Positions 28,747-37,407 of a stretch of 64,000 bases of DNA are shown here, in pieces. Source of the stretch: Rhodococcus oxybenzonivorans (lineage in GTDB: Bacteria; Actinomycetota; Actinomycetes; Mycobacteriales; Mycobacteriaceae); NCBI RefSeq assembly GCF_003130705.1, contig NZ_CP021356.1, positions 124,001-188,000 of the forward strand. The letters run 5' to 3'. Within the stretch, counting starts at the first letter, position 1. Every line of letters begins with the position of its first letter. The translations under genes and the position numbers were made by a program. The notes below the pieces were generated by a model. It was given only the letters and a program-made list of their open reading frames with translations. It was not told the origin of the DNA and did not search any database.

Positions 28747-28835
28747 CCTACTAGCGAGTAGGAAGTTCCCCTCTAAGTTTCTTCCCCGCACAACCAACCC
28801 CGGCCGGGGGGCACTTCCCCGGCCGGGGCCTCGAC
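28747..28835 (+). ncRNA. Candidate small RNA between a PHO-box-like site and a strong hairpin
   Basis: No reading frame with a ribosome site occurs here. The segment begins with CCTACT-AGCG-AGTAGG (28747-28762), is C/T-rich in the middle and ends in a very stable hairpin. Promoter-like repeats immediately upstream suggest a transcript of about 70-90 nt. The strand follows from the repeat orientation. This is inference only. Confidence 0.35.
28798..28828 (+). terminator. Strong GC hairpin, probable terminator
   Basis: Two copies of CCCCGGCCGGGG pair across a GGCACTT loop, giving a 12-bp all-GC stem. There is no U-run after it, which is common for actinobacterial terminators. Each arm is itself palindromic. 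Confidence 0.65.
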
Positions 28836-29311
28836 TCAGAGCGTCAGCCGATCAGCTCGACGCCAAGCCGCATCGGCACCCATGAGAATGGGTTGCTACA
28901 CAGAGCAGCGTGACAGATTCACACCAAAGCGTCCCTCCTGCAGAGGGGGTCGTGACACGACGGGTGAGTCATTCAGCAGCGGTGATCATCTCGCATCGCC
29001 GCCCGAAGCCCCCGTCGTATCCTTTGGTCGATGGCGTGCACGTGTTCCTCGAAAAACACGCGTAGGCCCGATGAAGGCCCGCACACCGACGAGATCGCGC
29101 GATGAACTCGCCCGACAGTCAGGTAATGCAAGCACACCAGTCGCCCAGAGTCCGGCGAGATACTCGATAGCGGTAGGAGCATTTTCAATCCGGAGCCATC
29201 ACTCAATGCCCGGCCACTAGGACCGAACACTCGGCACCGCCCAGCCGCGGCTGACGGCGGTTGCAACCTCGAAACCGTAGCAATTCGGTGTTCGACGGCG
29301 TACCGTCCAAA
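28829..29311. other. Intergenic before ctaD copy 2
   Basis: No gene recognised. A small perfect hairpin ACCCAT-GAGA-ATGGGT with a GNRA-type loop is at 28878-28893. Confidence 0.4.
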
Positions 29312-29330
29312 CTACTATGCATCTTAGTAG
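29312..29330. promoter_or_regulatory. BlaI-type operator 6, before ctaD copy 2
   Basis: CTACTATG-CAT-CTTAGTAG, seven of eight arm positions paired, 89 bp before the second ctaD start. Confidence 0.8.
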
Positions 29331-29419
29331 TTCCGCTTTTGAGGTGAAGCGGCAACTCGCACATTTTCATACACGTGCCCGTAAAGAAGACTCGTCTGAA
29401 CGTGAGGTCCGGAGGAGCG

Positions 29420-31186
29420 ATGCCTACTGCAGTACCCAAACCGACCGAAATAGCTGCCACCCGCCCCTATCCGTCGCGGCGGGGACGGAAGGGCTCGTTC
29501 CTCTTCAAAATGGTGACGACCACCGACCCGAAGATGCTCGGGATCATGTACTTGACGACCTCGTTCGGTTTCTTCATGGTCGGTGGACTGATGGCGATGC
29601 TCATCCGCGCCGAACTCGCCGTCCCGGGCATGCAGTTCCTGTCGAACGAGCAGTACAACCAGCTGTTCACGATGCACGGCACGATCATGCTGCTGCTGTA
29701 TGCGACGCCGATCGTATTCGGGTTCGCCAACTACATCCTGCCGCTGCAGATCGGCGCCCCCGACGTCGCGTTCCCCCGCCTCAACGCGTTCAGCTACTGG
29801 CTGTACCTATTCGGCGCGATCATCACCACCGCCGGCTTCATCACCCCCGGCGGTGCCGCCGACTTCGGCTGGACCGCCTACACTCCCCTGACGAGTGCGC
29901 TGCACTCACCCGGCGTCGGAGCCGACCTGTGGATCATGGGCCTCGCGGTCGCCGGCCTCGGCACCATCCTCGGTGGTGTCAACATGATCACCACCGTCAT
30001 CTGCCTGCGGGCCCCCGGCATGACCATGTTCCGCATGCCGATCTTCACGTGGAACATCTTCATCACCAGCATCCTGATTCTGCTGGCGTTCCCGCTGCTG
30101 ACCGCCGCGCTGATGGGTCTGTTCGCCGACCGCCACCTCGGTGCCCACATCTTCGACCCGGCCACCGGCGGAGTGTTGTTGTGGCAACACCTGTTCTGGT
30201 TCTTCGGCCACCCCGAGGTATACATCATCGCGCTACCGTTCTTCGGCATCGTCACCGAGATATTCCCCGTCTTCAGCCGGAAACCGATCTTCGGCTACAA
30301 CGGGCTGGTGTTCGCAACCATGGCCATCGCGGCCCTGTCGATCGCGGTGTGGGCGCATCACATGTACGCCACCGGCGCGGTCCTACTGCCGTTCTTCTCC
30401 TTCATGACATTCCTGATCGCCGTCCCGACTGGGGTGAAGATTTTCAACTGGATCGGCACCATGTGGAAGGGACAGTTGACGTTCGAGACCCCCATGCTGT
30501 TCTCCATCGGCTTCCTCATCACCTTCCTCTTCGGTGGCCTGTCCGGCGTCATCCTCGCGAGCCCGCCGCTCGACTTCCAGGTCACCGACAGCTACTTCGT
30601 GGTCGCCCACTTCCACTACGTGGTCTTCGGCACCGTCGTATTCGCCACCTACGCCGGCATCTACTTCTGGTTCCCGAAGATGACCGGACGCATGCTCGAC
30701 GAGCGCCTCGGCAAGTGGCACTTCTGGACCACGTTCACCGGTTTCCACGGCACCTTCCTCGTCCAGCACTGGCTCGGGGCCGAAGGCATGCCGCGTCGCT
30801 ACGCCGACTACCTCCCCTCGGACGGCTTCACGGTCCTCAATTCAATCTCCACGATCGGGTCCTTCGTACTGGGCGCCTCGGTGCTGCCGTTCATCTGGAA
30901 CGTCTTCAAGAGCTACCGGTACGGTGAAGTCGTGACCGTCGACGACCCGTGGGGATACGGCAACTCCCTCGAGTGGGCCACCAGCTGCCCGCCACCGCGG
31001 CACAACTTCACCGAACTGCCCCGCATCCGCTCCGAACGCCCCGCGTTCGAGCTGCACTACCCGCACATGGTGGATCGGATGCGTGCGGAAGCCCACATTG
31101 GTCCGGGCGGCCACCGACAGACGGTGACCGAAGTCGAGGACACCGCAACCCGCTCCGCCGAACCCGGTGGCCCCACCACCTGTTAG
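29420..31186 (+). CDS. ctaD: Cytochrome c oxidase subunit I (aa3 type), copy 2
   Basis: 588 residues. The ATG follows GGAGGAG, which sets the start at [17 protein letters not shown]. It has the same metal-site motifs as copy 1 ([27 protein letters not shown]) and very high protein identity to it across the core. The terminal 35 residues differ. Codon choice here is more C-ending than in copy 1, so the two diverged separately rather than by a recent duplication. No other oxidase subunits are adjacent. Both copies share the same type of operator. Confidence 0.95.
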   Translation: MPTAVPKPTEIAATRPYPSRRGRKGSFLFKMVTTTDPKMLGIMYLTTSFGFFMVGGLMAMLIRAELAVPGMQFLSNEQYNQLFTMHGTIMLLLYATPIVFGFANYILPLQIGAPDVAFPRLNAFSYWLYLFGAIITTAGFITPGGAADFGWTAYTPLTSALHSPGVGADLWIMGLAVAGLGTILGGVNMITTVICLRAPGMTMFRMPIFTWNIFITSILILLAFPLLTAALMGLFADRHLGAHIFDPATGGVLLWQHLFWFFGHPEVYIIALPFFGIVTEIFPVFSRKPIFGYNGLVFATMAIAALSIAVWAHHMYATGAVLLPFFSFMTFLIAVPTGVKIFNWIGTMWKGQLTFETPMLFSIGFLITFLFGGLSGVILASPPLDFQVTDSYFVVAHFHYVVFGTVVFATYAGIYFWFPKMTGRMLDERLGKWHFWTTFTGFHGTFLVQHWLGAEGMPRRYADYLPSDGFTVLNSISTIGSFVLGASVLPFIWNVFKSYRYGEVVTVDDPWGYGNSLEWATSCPPPRHNFTELPRIRSERPAFELHYPHMVDRMRAEAHIGPGGHRQTVTEVEDTATRSAEPGGPTTC

Positions 31187-31609
31187 GTACGGCGGCACCA
31201 GCGTCATCACTCGTACAAGAACTTTACGAGCCGCTCGCCGTCAAGTGAGGAGGGTGCACCGAACCCAACCACACCCAACCGGGGACGACACAAGCAGGAC
31301 GAGAACCCATACCGATCCCAATGTCCTGCCCGCAGAGCCGTAAGCGTGCGTTGTCCTGCGCCGGTCTCGGGTTACATCTCAATCCGTGACGCCACCAGCC
31401 ATTGGTACTTCACCGGGCGCGGCCGGTGTACTCGGCAGCGGGCCAGTAGCCTCGTCCTGTTGGCCCGACTGCGACTATTTGTCGGTAGCTGGTACCGCAT
31501 CCGAGCCGGGCGCGGGAAGGATTGAATGGTGGCGGGTTGGCCGGGTCGAAGCCTCCCGGCACGGTCGAGCATTCCGCCCCCGGCCCCGGGTACGCATTCG
31601 TGTTCTGGC
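31187..31609. other. Intergenic between convergent genes
   Basis: About 420 bp between ctaD copy 2 and the DUF3105 gene, which converge. No credible gene or strong hairpin is seen. Confidence 0.45.
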
Positions 31610-32198
31610 TCAAGCCGCAACAAACTGCGATATCCGCTGATCTCTCACATCGTCGAGTTTGAGTTGGTGCCCCCATGATTGGAGAGACACTGATGAATCG
31701 AGGCCGGGATACGGCGACATCAGGGTGTACGGTTCGCCATCGAGGTTGGATGCAAGCACGGCGATGTCGTCGCCCCTCATTCTGTCCGGGTTGTAGGACA
31801 TCCAGACGGCACCGTACCCGAGGGACGGTACAGCGTTCGCGGTGCGGATCGGTTCGGGATAGACGATCCCGGTGCAGGTGGCCCAGTACTGATCGTGTGC
31901 GCCGCCGAACCGGGGACTCTTGTCATAGGCCACCCGTTGCGGTGCCTGAATGTGATTGCCAGCCGGGTATTCGATTTTTGTCACCCCGCCGATTTCCGAG
32001 GAAGGGACCGGGTTGTCCGCGCTCGGTGAATACTGTTACGCCTCTTCTCGAGCGCCTTGGGCACCACGTTGTAAGCGATGGCTCCGACCGACCCCACAAT
32101 GACTACCCCTGCGCCGATCATCAGCCCCGGGATGCTCCGGATCCCCGAGCCCCGGCATTCGACCGAGGTCGGGTTCCTTTACTTCGTTTTCTCGTCAC
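31610..32198 (-). pseudogene. DUF3105 membrane-anchored protein, frameshifted as sequenced
   Basis: The C-terminal domain is clear DUF3105 (LGYGAVWMSYNPDRM, LMSPYPGLDSSVSLQSWG, LKLDDVRDQRISQFV). Upstream in neighbouring frames are the expected basic start (VTRKRSKGTRPRS), a single membrane helix (SIPGLMIGAGVVIVGSVGAI then AYNVVPKALEKR) and a linker QYSPSADNP. Two one-base shifts separate these parts. The first is repaired by one extra C in the four-C run at 32143-32146 (plus strand). With repairs the protein is about 195 residues. Operator 7 lies 47 bp before the GTG. The function of the family is unknown. Confidence 0.65.
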
Positions 32199-32244
32199 CT
32201 ACAGACCTGTTTCTTTCTCCCCGGTTCCCCGGAACCCCACCTAA

Positions 32245-32263
32245 CTACTATGCATAATAGGAG
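32245..32263. promoter_or_regulatory. BlaI-type operator 7, before DUF3105
   Basis: CTACTATG-CAT-AATAGGAG. The right arm is degenerate in the core, but the outer flanks CTAA / TTAG extend the symmetry. Confidence 0.65.
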
Positions 32264-32726
32264 TTAGGTCCTACGCGAAACGGAACCTGCTGTCCCCCCG
32301 ATAGTTTCCACCGAAGGAACAACAATGGCGTGAGAGTAATACACCGCTGCCGAACCGCACTCGCCATGCTGCCACCTTGACGATCGTGGGGTGATCGGGT
32401 GCGGCGGACGAGGCATTCACGTTTCAGTTTCACGGTGCAGCAAGAGTTTGGGCGCTGCGTTTCGCAGATGCGCACACCGGCTTGGCTGGGGCTCACGCCC
32501 GACGAAGTATGGCCGCCCGTGGCACCCCGGCTCGTGACTCCACCGGCACCACGGCGATCAACACCTGCCAGCAATCGGTGCTGGCGACCGTGTGGCGCGC
32601 GACACCGCGGCTGGGAGGGTCGCGTGCGGACCACGGGTACTGCCCCAGCACCGACGAGGCCACTGGGCCGGTTCACCGGTCACCAGCGTGGCGAGACCGG
32701 CCAGCACTACTGCACTTGGGATGCCG
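32264..32726. other. Intergenic, no gene recognised
   Basis: About 460 bp upstream of the DUF3105 promoter with only weak frames. Confidence 0.45.
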
Positions 32727-33551
32727 TCAGTTCAAGTTGCGGGCGAGCTGTTCGATGGGGTGGAGGCCGCGGCCGAACCGTGCGATGGCTTCCCGGTTGC
32801 TGTCGAGCTCGCCATAGGGGAGGTACCGCACGTGAAGGTCGGAGACCCGGCTGAACGCGGGGCGGCGCAGTTGCGCACGTACCTCCTCCTCACGAGAGTC
32901 GGGCGCCACCAGGTATAGACCGCGAATAGCGCCAGGCTCGCCGGAGAGGGCGAGGTCGAGCATCCGAACGATACCGGAGTAGATCGATGTGCTGTGCTCG
33001 ACCTCGAACGCCGCCGTTACGCACCCATTCGACTCCAGCCACAGTACGTCGATCAGTCTGATGGCGTCACTGGCCGGACCGCCGGCGATCGGCGGTGGGA
33101 GTACCGCCAGACACCCGTCGGCGAGGCGGCCGTCGCCGTAGGGCCTACCCCGATCGTTGCTCGCGATCCACACGTCGAACCCGAGCGCCAGGCCGAGATC
33201 TCGCAGCCACCCCTGTACCTGGGTATGGGTGACGTCCTGCTGATCGGCGGCGGCCTGGGCTTTGTCCACCTTGATGTTGTCGCGGGCCCGGGCGAGTTCT
33301 GCGTGCCACACCGACCGGGCGTCTGCCGTGTCCTCGCCTGGTAATGGAGGGGCGGGAAAGCGGCCGGTGCCGATATCGAACAGCATCCCCGCCACGGCGC
33401 CGAGGTCGTTGGACAACAGGTCCCTGAACGCGGTGTTGATGGCCAGCACCCCGGCTCGCATGGACATGTACTCGTCCCACTTGCCGAGCTTGACTCTGCC
33501 ACCGGTCAGCGCGTTGTATCCCTTCACGATCGCGGTGTTGAACGGCGGCAT
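32727..33551 (-). CDS. Possible PD-(D/E)XK-type nuclease
   Basis: 274 residues. The central part reads LGFDVWIASNDRGR and then IDVLWLESNGCVTAAFEVEH followed by STSIYSGIVRMLDLAL. A hydrophobic strand before Asp and then E-x-E on the next strand resembles the metal site of restriction-endonuclease-like folds, with the usual Lys replaced. There is no partner methylase. The start is uncertain because the upstream frame has no good ribosome site. The call is tentative; otherwise it is a hypothetical protein. Confidence 0.45.
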   Translation of the reverse strand: MPPFNTAIVKGYNALTGGRVKLGKWDEYMSMRAGVLAINTAFRDLLSNDLGAVAGMLFDIGTGRFPAPPLPGEDTADARSVWHAELARARDNIKVDKAQAAADQQDVTHTQVQGWLRDLGLALGFDVWIASNDRGRPYGDGRLADGCLAVLPPPIAGGPASDAIRLIDVLWLESNGCVTAAFEVEHSTSIYSGIVRMLDLALSGEPGAIRGLYLVAPDSREEEVRAQLRRPAFSRVSDLHVRYLPYGELDSNREAIARFGRGLHPIEQLARNLN

Positions 33552-33950
33552 GACGCATAGGAGTGAGTCTGGTCAATCAGCTCCAAGCGCCCGGCCCCAA
33601 AGAACAGCAGCGGGCAGCGGTAACAACTGCACAGCTCACATCCGTGCGGCGGCCCACGAGTAACCGCCACCGTTTCACTCACCGTCTGTGCGCCCTTGGT
33701 GACGATGTTCTCAGTTATGCAGCGCTTCCAGCAGCAGCTTCCGACCTCGGGCGTGGCTTCGTCATCTGCTCATATCTGCACGATGCGTGCATATAGCTTT
33801 GCGCAGGTGACTTCCAAGGGCGGATTGAGTTTCATAACGCGGTTGACCAACTGCGGCTGCACCTCACGAATCCGGGCTGTCGGGTAGCGCAAATCAACGC
33901 CGTGGGTGAATCCAGCGACCGCCGGGTTCAGCCGTGACACCCGGGCACGA
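33552..33950. other. Intergenic, no gene recognised
   Basis: About 400 bp between the possible nuclease gene and the M56 copy 2 stop. I see no hairpin or palindrome. Confidence 0.45.
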
Positions 33951-34910
33951 TCACCCTGGCAGGCCGCACATCACCATCCCCGTGGCGGCAAGCATCCCGG
34001 TGACCACAGGTCCTACAGCGATGAGCACGATTACTGCTGTGATAAATATCCGCATACGCGCAAGCTCGCCGGGCCGAGGCGGCGAAGCGAGTCGTCCGGC
34101 TCGGTCCAGCACGGCGATGCTGGTGGCCGCCAGAGCGCCGCCCGGAATCGGACCTGCTCCCGACAGGGCGATCAGCCCCTCGAGCAGGGACCGAGAGCCA
34201 TGCGCACGCACGGCATCGTCGTCCGCGCACATCTCCAACAGCCGAGCGACTTCGGCGGCGCCGATCGTGAACAACGCCACCCGCGGGAGACTTGCTGCGA
34301 GAGCACGCAGGACGGCGAGCAGCTGGTGGTGCCGGCCCGTCAGATGTGCGCGTTCGTGGGCGAGAACCGCCTCGAGTTGTGGTCCATCAAGTGCCTCCAT
34401 GGCTGCACTGGTCACCACGATGGCGTGAGGTCGGCCCGCAACGCAGTACGCCGCCCGTTCCGGGGCCTCGACGATCAGTGCATCCAGTCCGGCGACGCGG
34501 CGACCAATGATCCGGGCCATCTGCGCATGACCGTGGGTGCGGCTGCGCATGCGAAGCACCCGGCGCCCAAGACGCCAGACCACCACCGATACGGCGAGCA
34601 CGGCCAATACCGACAGCACTAGCAGGCCGACCTGTACTGCCATACCGGCCTGGCCAGTGACGAGATCACGTAAACCGGAGAAACACGACCCGATCACCGA
34701 CCAGCCCGGCTGGTTCCAGGTGCGCACGAGTTCGAAGAGGAGAAACACCGCAGCCGCAGTCCACGAGAGCACCACACTGGCGATCGCCGCCACCCAAGCC
34801 GTAACTCCCAGTCGCGGGGCTATACCCCCATGGGTAGTCCGCATCAGTAACGGCGAGCCGAACACCGCCACGGCGACGCTGTACAGCATCAGGCACGTCG
34901 CTACGCTCAT
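33951..34910 (-). CDS. M56-family (BlaR1/MecR1-like) membrane zinc peptidase, copy 2
   Basis: 319 residues with membrane segments at about 1-20, 35-60 and 88-112, the zinc site HERAHLTGRHH, the following LLEMCADDDAVR and a last membrane helix (FITAVIVLIAVGPVVTGML). Its ATG overlaps the BlaI copy 2 stop by 4 bp. It is closely similar to copy 1 (for example APERAAYCVAGR versus APERVAYCVAGR). It likely inactivates the coupled repressor. Confidence 0.88.
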   Translation of the reverse strand: MSVATCLMLYSVAVAVFGSPLLMRTTHGGIAPRLGVTAWVAAIASVVLSWTAAAVFLLFELVRTWNQPGWSVIGSCFSGLRDLVTGQAGMAVQVGLLVLSVLAVLAVSVVVWRLGRRVLRMRSRTHGHAQMARIIGRRVAGLDALIVEAPERAAYCVAGRPHAIVVTSAAMEALDGPQLEAVLAHERAHLTGRHHQLLAVLRALAASLPRVALFTIGAAEVARLLEMCADDDAVRAHGSRSLLEGLIALSGAGPIPGGALAATSIAVLDRAGRLASPPRPGELARMRIFITAVIVLIAVGPVVTGMLAATGMVMCGLPG

Positions 34911-35287
34911 CCCGCATCCTCGGCTTCGGCCAATCGCCGCAGGACCAAGCGCAGACTGGCGGACTCCTCGTCGCTCATCTGCTCGACGAAGCGGGCCAGC
35001 ACGACGTCGGACTTGCCGCCGGCGGCGAAGGCATCACGCATCAGCCGAGCGCTGTGCTCTTCCCGCGTGAGTGTGGGCCAATAGCGGAACGCCTTTCCGG
35101 TACGCTCCCGTGCTAACCAACCCTTGCGTTGCAGGTTGTCCATCGTCGACATCACAGTGGTATAGGCGATCTCACGATGTTCGGCGAGCTCATCGAAAAT
35201 CTCGCGAACCGTCGTCGTTGTTCCTTCACGACTCCACAGCCGGTCCATCACAACCGCCTCGAGCTCCCCGAATCCACGCACACCCAT
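34907..35287 (-). CDS. BlaI/MecI-family winged-helix repressor, copy 2
   Basis: 126 residues; the ATG follows GGGAGG. The winged helix is FGELEAVVMDRLWSR, the recognition region is EIAYTTVMSTMDNLQRKGWL, and the wing is RERTGKAFRYWP. It is divergent from the Met/Cys micropeptide gene, and operator 8 lies between them, so it is the best candidate in the window for the repressor that reads the CTACTA motif. That assignment is inferred from position. Confidence 0.93.
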   Translation of the reverse strand: MGVRGFGELEAVVMDRLWSREGTTTTVREIFDELAEHREIAYTTVMSTMDNLQRKGWLARERTGKAFRYWPTLTREEHSARLMRDAFAAGGKSDVVLARFVEQMSDEESASLRLVLRRLAEAEDAG

Positions 35288-35378
35288 CGCTGCCTCCCGC
35301 TGCACTCGCCTCACAGGTTACTTCTCTGCTGATCAACAATCCCTGGCAGAGCCAACGAGGCGCTGTCCAACTTGACTT

Positions 35379-35404
35379 CTACTATCTACGTACGTAAATA
35401 GTAG
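35379..35404. promoter_or_regulatory. BlaI-type operator 8, wide-spaced variant in a divergent promoter
   Basis: The left half is CTACTATC and the right half is AATAGTAG. The two lie 26 bp end to end rather than 19, with a self-complementary TACGTACGTA between them. It lies between BlaI copy 2 (minus) and the Met/Cys micropeptide (plus), 49 bp before the latter. Confidence 0.75.
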
Positions 35405-35453
35405 ATTAGCCGAACGCGAACGCGTCGGAGACGCACGCTCGAAGGAGGACATT

Positions 35454-35549
35454 ATGGACATGCTGGCGAACATACAGGCCTGGGTAGATTGTCAGATGAT
35501 GATGATCGGACAAATGTGCGAGATGTGCGCGACGATGATGCCGGGCTAA
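35454..35549 (+). CDS. 31-residue Met/Cys-rich micropeptide, candidate metal-binding peptide
   Basis: The gene is only 96 bp. GAAGGAGG lies at ideal spacing before the ATG. The peptide starts MDMLANIQAWVDC and ends with QMMMIGQMCEMCATMMPG. Twelve of 31 residues are Met or Cys (nine Met, three Cys), and there is a CxxC. This density is typical of copper(I) or other soft-metal chelating peptides. It is divergent from BlaI copy 2 and sits right behind operator 8. I know of no named family. It could be a metallothionein-like buffer or a signal peptide sensed by the M56 system. Both are inferences. Confidence 0.7.
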   Translation: MDMLANIQAWVDCQMMMIGQMCEMCATMMPG

Positions 35550-35833
35550 CGTTCCGAGCGGGACCGCCCGTATATCCCGGGAAGTGAGGACGAATGCGAC
35601 GGTCGGGCCACCTCGCTACCCAGATGGGGGCGGGCCGAAGGTAGCGGAGAAAGCCTCACTCTCCTGGGCGGCCCCGGAACCGGAGAAACTCTCGGCCGGT
35701 GTGCGTGCTGCGCCGCGGGCGATGGTGACAATGTACCCACCTCCGAGTTGACGCGCCGGGCTGGGACGGCGAAACGGTCAGTGAGCTGCTTCCGTGGCCG
35801 ACGAAACCCGGTGGGGATGATCTCGCTCGCGCG

Positions 35834-36157
35834 GTGGAGTTACTGCGCGCAGCGGGCGACATCACCGAGTATGAGGCGGTGACGAGTGATACGTCCGTCG
35901 GCACCTCCGATCCTCAGCGGTTGGATCTTTCCGCTGCATTCTTCCTGGCGCAGGAGCCGCCGTATGCTGCCGGTACCGCTCCGGTTGCAGTCCGGATCTC
36001 ACAAGGTGACGGGCCGGTTCGGCTGGCGCTCGGGCATCCGGCTACGTCAATGAACGTCCTACTGACCCTGGACGATCAGGGGCGGATCAGAGAGGAAACG
36101 CTGACCGACACCAAACATCTGGTGACCCGGCGATTCGTTTACTCCGATAACGGCTGA
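35834..36157 (+). CDS. Hypothetical protein, possibly the C-terminal part of a longer gene
   Basis: 107 residues from a GTG. The same frame is open to about 35730 and reads coding-like (VDAPGWDGETVSELLPW), and a coding-like segment in another frame starts near 35574, so a frameshift may have split a longer gene. No family is recognised. The end reads TKHLVTRRFVYSDNG. Confidence 0.4.
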   Translation: MELLRAAGDITEYEAVTSDTSVGTSDPQRLDLSAAFFLAQEPPYAAGTAPVAVRISQGDGPVRLALGHPATSMNVLLTLDDQGRIREETLTDTKHLVTRRFVYSDNG

Positions 36158-36707
36158 GCCGTCATCGCTGCTGCTGGCGGGGATCCGCCAGCGCGGTCAG
36201 GTCGGCGGCCAGAAGCAATGCCAGTACAACGCGCAGCGGCGACACGACATGCTGATTCGCGAGGGACGGCGGTTGGGCGGCACAACACACTGCGGGAGAA
36301 CCTTGGTCGGCCGCAAGGTCTCCGAGAGTGCGCAGCGTCCCGGTTTGGAGTATTCGTCGAGTGTCAATCGCCCGGTGCCGACCTCACGGTGCAACTGGAG
36401 CGCGATGCACATACGGTCGGCATCGGAGCCCGCATCCACGGCTCATCTGTCGGTCCCATCTCTTCCAGGAGGTGGGACCGAAATCGCCCCGGGGTGGTGT
36501 CGACGTCGCGGTGCCCGCCGTACCGTTTCCCAAAGAATCCTGCGCCCGGAGAATTCGTGCTTCCTCTCGGAGTTCAGTGACCTGACGGCTTACCAATACC
36601 GGATCCGTGACCCGTGCGCACCGGCCACGGCGCATCGGCCGGACACACGAGAAATAAGCGATGCTCACCGCGGCGGCCGCAGTGACCACGGCGACCCAGG
36701 TGGGACA
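36158..36707. other. Intergenic, no gene recognised
   Basis: About 550 bp with only weak overlapping frames. Confidence 0.4.
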
Positions 36708-36896
36708 TCAGAACGACCGTGAGACATGCCGTATAGCCGACTCGGCCTCGAGTTGGTCGATCTCCGCACGCAGTTGTCTGACCTGTTGTTGTTCGCTTGA
36801 GTCGTCGGCTCCGTTGCGCTGTCCGCGCATCATCATCCACATCATCAGGCCCGTGCCGATCGGACAGGCCAGGACTGCGGCAGGTACACCTTTCAT
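36708..36896 (-). CDS. Small Met-rich membrane protein with coiled-coil tail, copy 2
   Basis: 62 residues, exactly the length of the copy at 24.3 kb. The helix VPAAVLACPIGTGLMMWMMM keeps the ACPIG core and is even richer in Met. A coiled coil follows (QQQVRQLRAEIDQLEAES). It is divergent from the nuoA-like gene, with 160 bp between. Unlike copy 1 it has no obvious CTACTA operator or strong ribosome site. Confidence 0.65.
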   Translation of the reverse strand: MKGVPAAVLACPIGTGLMMWMMMRGQRNGADDSSEQQQVRQLRAEIDQLEAESAIRHVSRSF

Positions 36897-37059
36897 GAGT
36901 CTGAATGAGGCCAAGAACGGCCGGGCTCCAACGACGTGGCCGTTAAAGGTCGCACAGTCCGCTCGTGCACGGGGCGTGCTCGATATTCCGGAGATGTCGT
37001 ACGACGGTGATGCATAGTTGACAGACCGTTGAAGCGGACCGCAGGAGGGATGCTGCACA

Positions 37060-37407
37060 GTGATTGTCTGGAATCTCGCAGTCGTCGTCGCGGTGGTAGC
37101 CGCAGGAGCCGCGGTGGTGTACGCCACCGCGTTCCTACTGCACACACCCGACACACTCCGCGACGCTCCGCCATTTCTCTCCGGTTCGGTGCCAACCGTG
37201 CACGCAGTATCGCGCTACCACGTCCGCTGGTATGCGATCACGATGATCTTCCTCGCGTTCGACATGGAGATGGTGTTCATGTACCCGTGGGCACTCGTCG
37301 TCGGACGGATGGGTGCATCCGCTGTCGTTGAGATGTTCGTTTTCCTTGCCATCCTCATTGCCGGCGTTACGTACGCGTGGCGGGAGGGTGCCTTGCGGTG
37401 GATATGA
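37060..37407 (+). CDS. nuoA: NADH-quinone oxidoreductase subunit A-like protein
   Basis: 115 residues, three membrane helices, normal NuoA length. The conserved loop-helix RYHVRWYAITMIFLAFDMEM followed by VFMYPWALVVG carries the family's acidic residues. The GTG follows AGGAGG. The stop overlaps the next gene's ATG by 4 bp (ATGA), so it heads a complex I-like operon. Confidence 0.85.
   Translation: MIVWNLAVVVAVVAAGAAVVYATAFLLHTPDTLRDAPPFLSGSVPTVHAVSRYHVRWYAITMIFLAFDMEMVFMYPWALVVGRMGASAVVEMFVFLAILIAGVTYAWREGALRWI

Noticed and set aside
28747..28762. CCTACT-AGCG-AGTAGG as a twelfth BlaI-type operator
   Set aside because: The spacer is 4 bp and the arms lack the TATG/CATA core; it more likely forms the 5' hairpin of the candidate small RNA.
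29317..30927. A long plus-strand frame overlapping ctaD copy 2
   Set aside because: It is another frame of ctaD, very rich in Arg and His; ctaD itself has the ribosome site and all family motifs.
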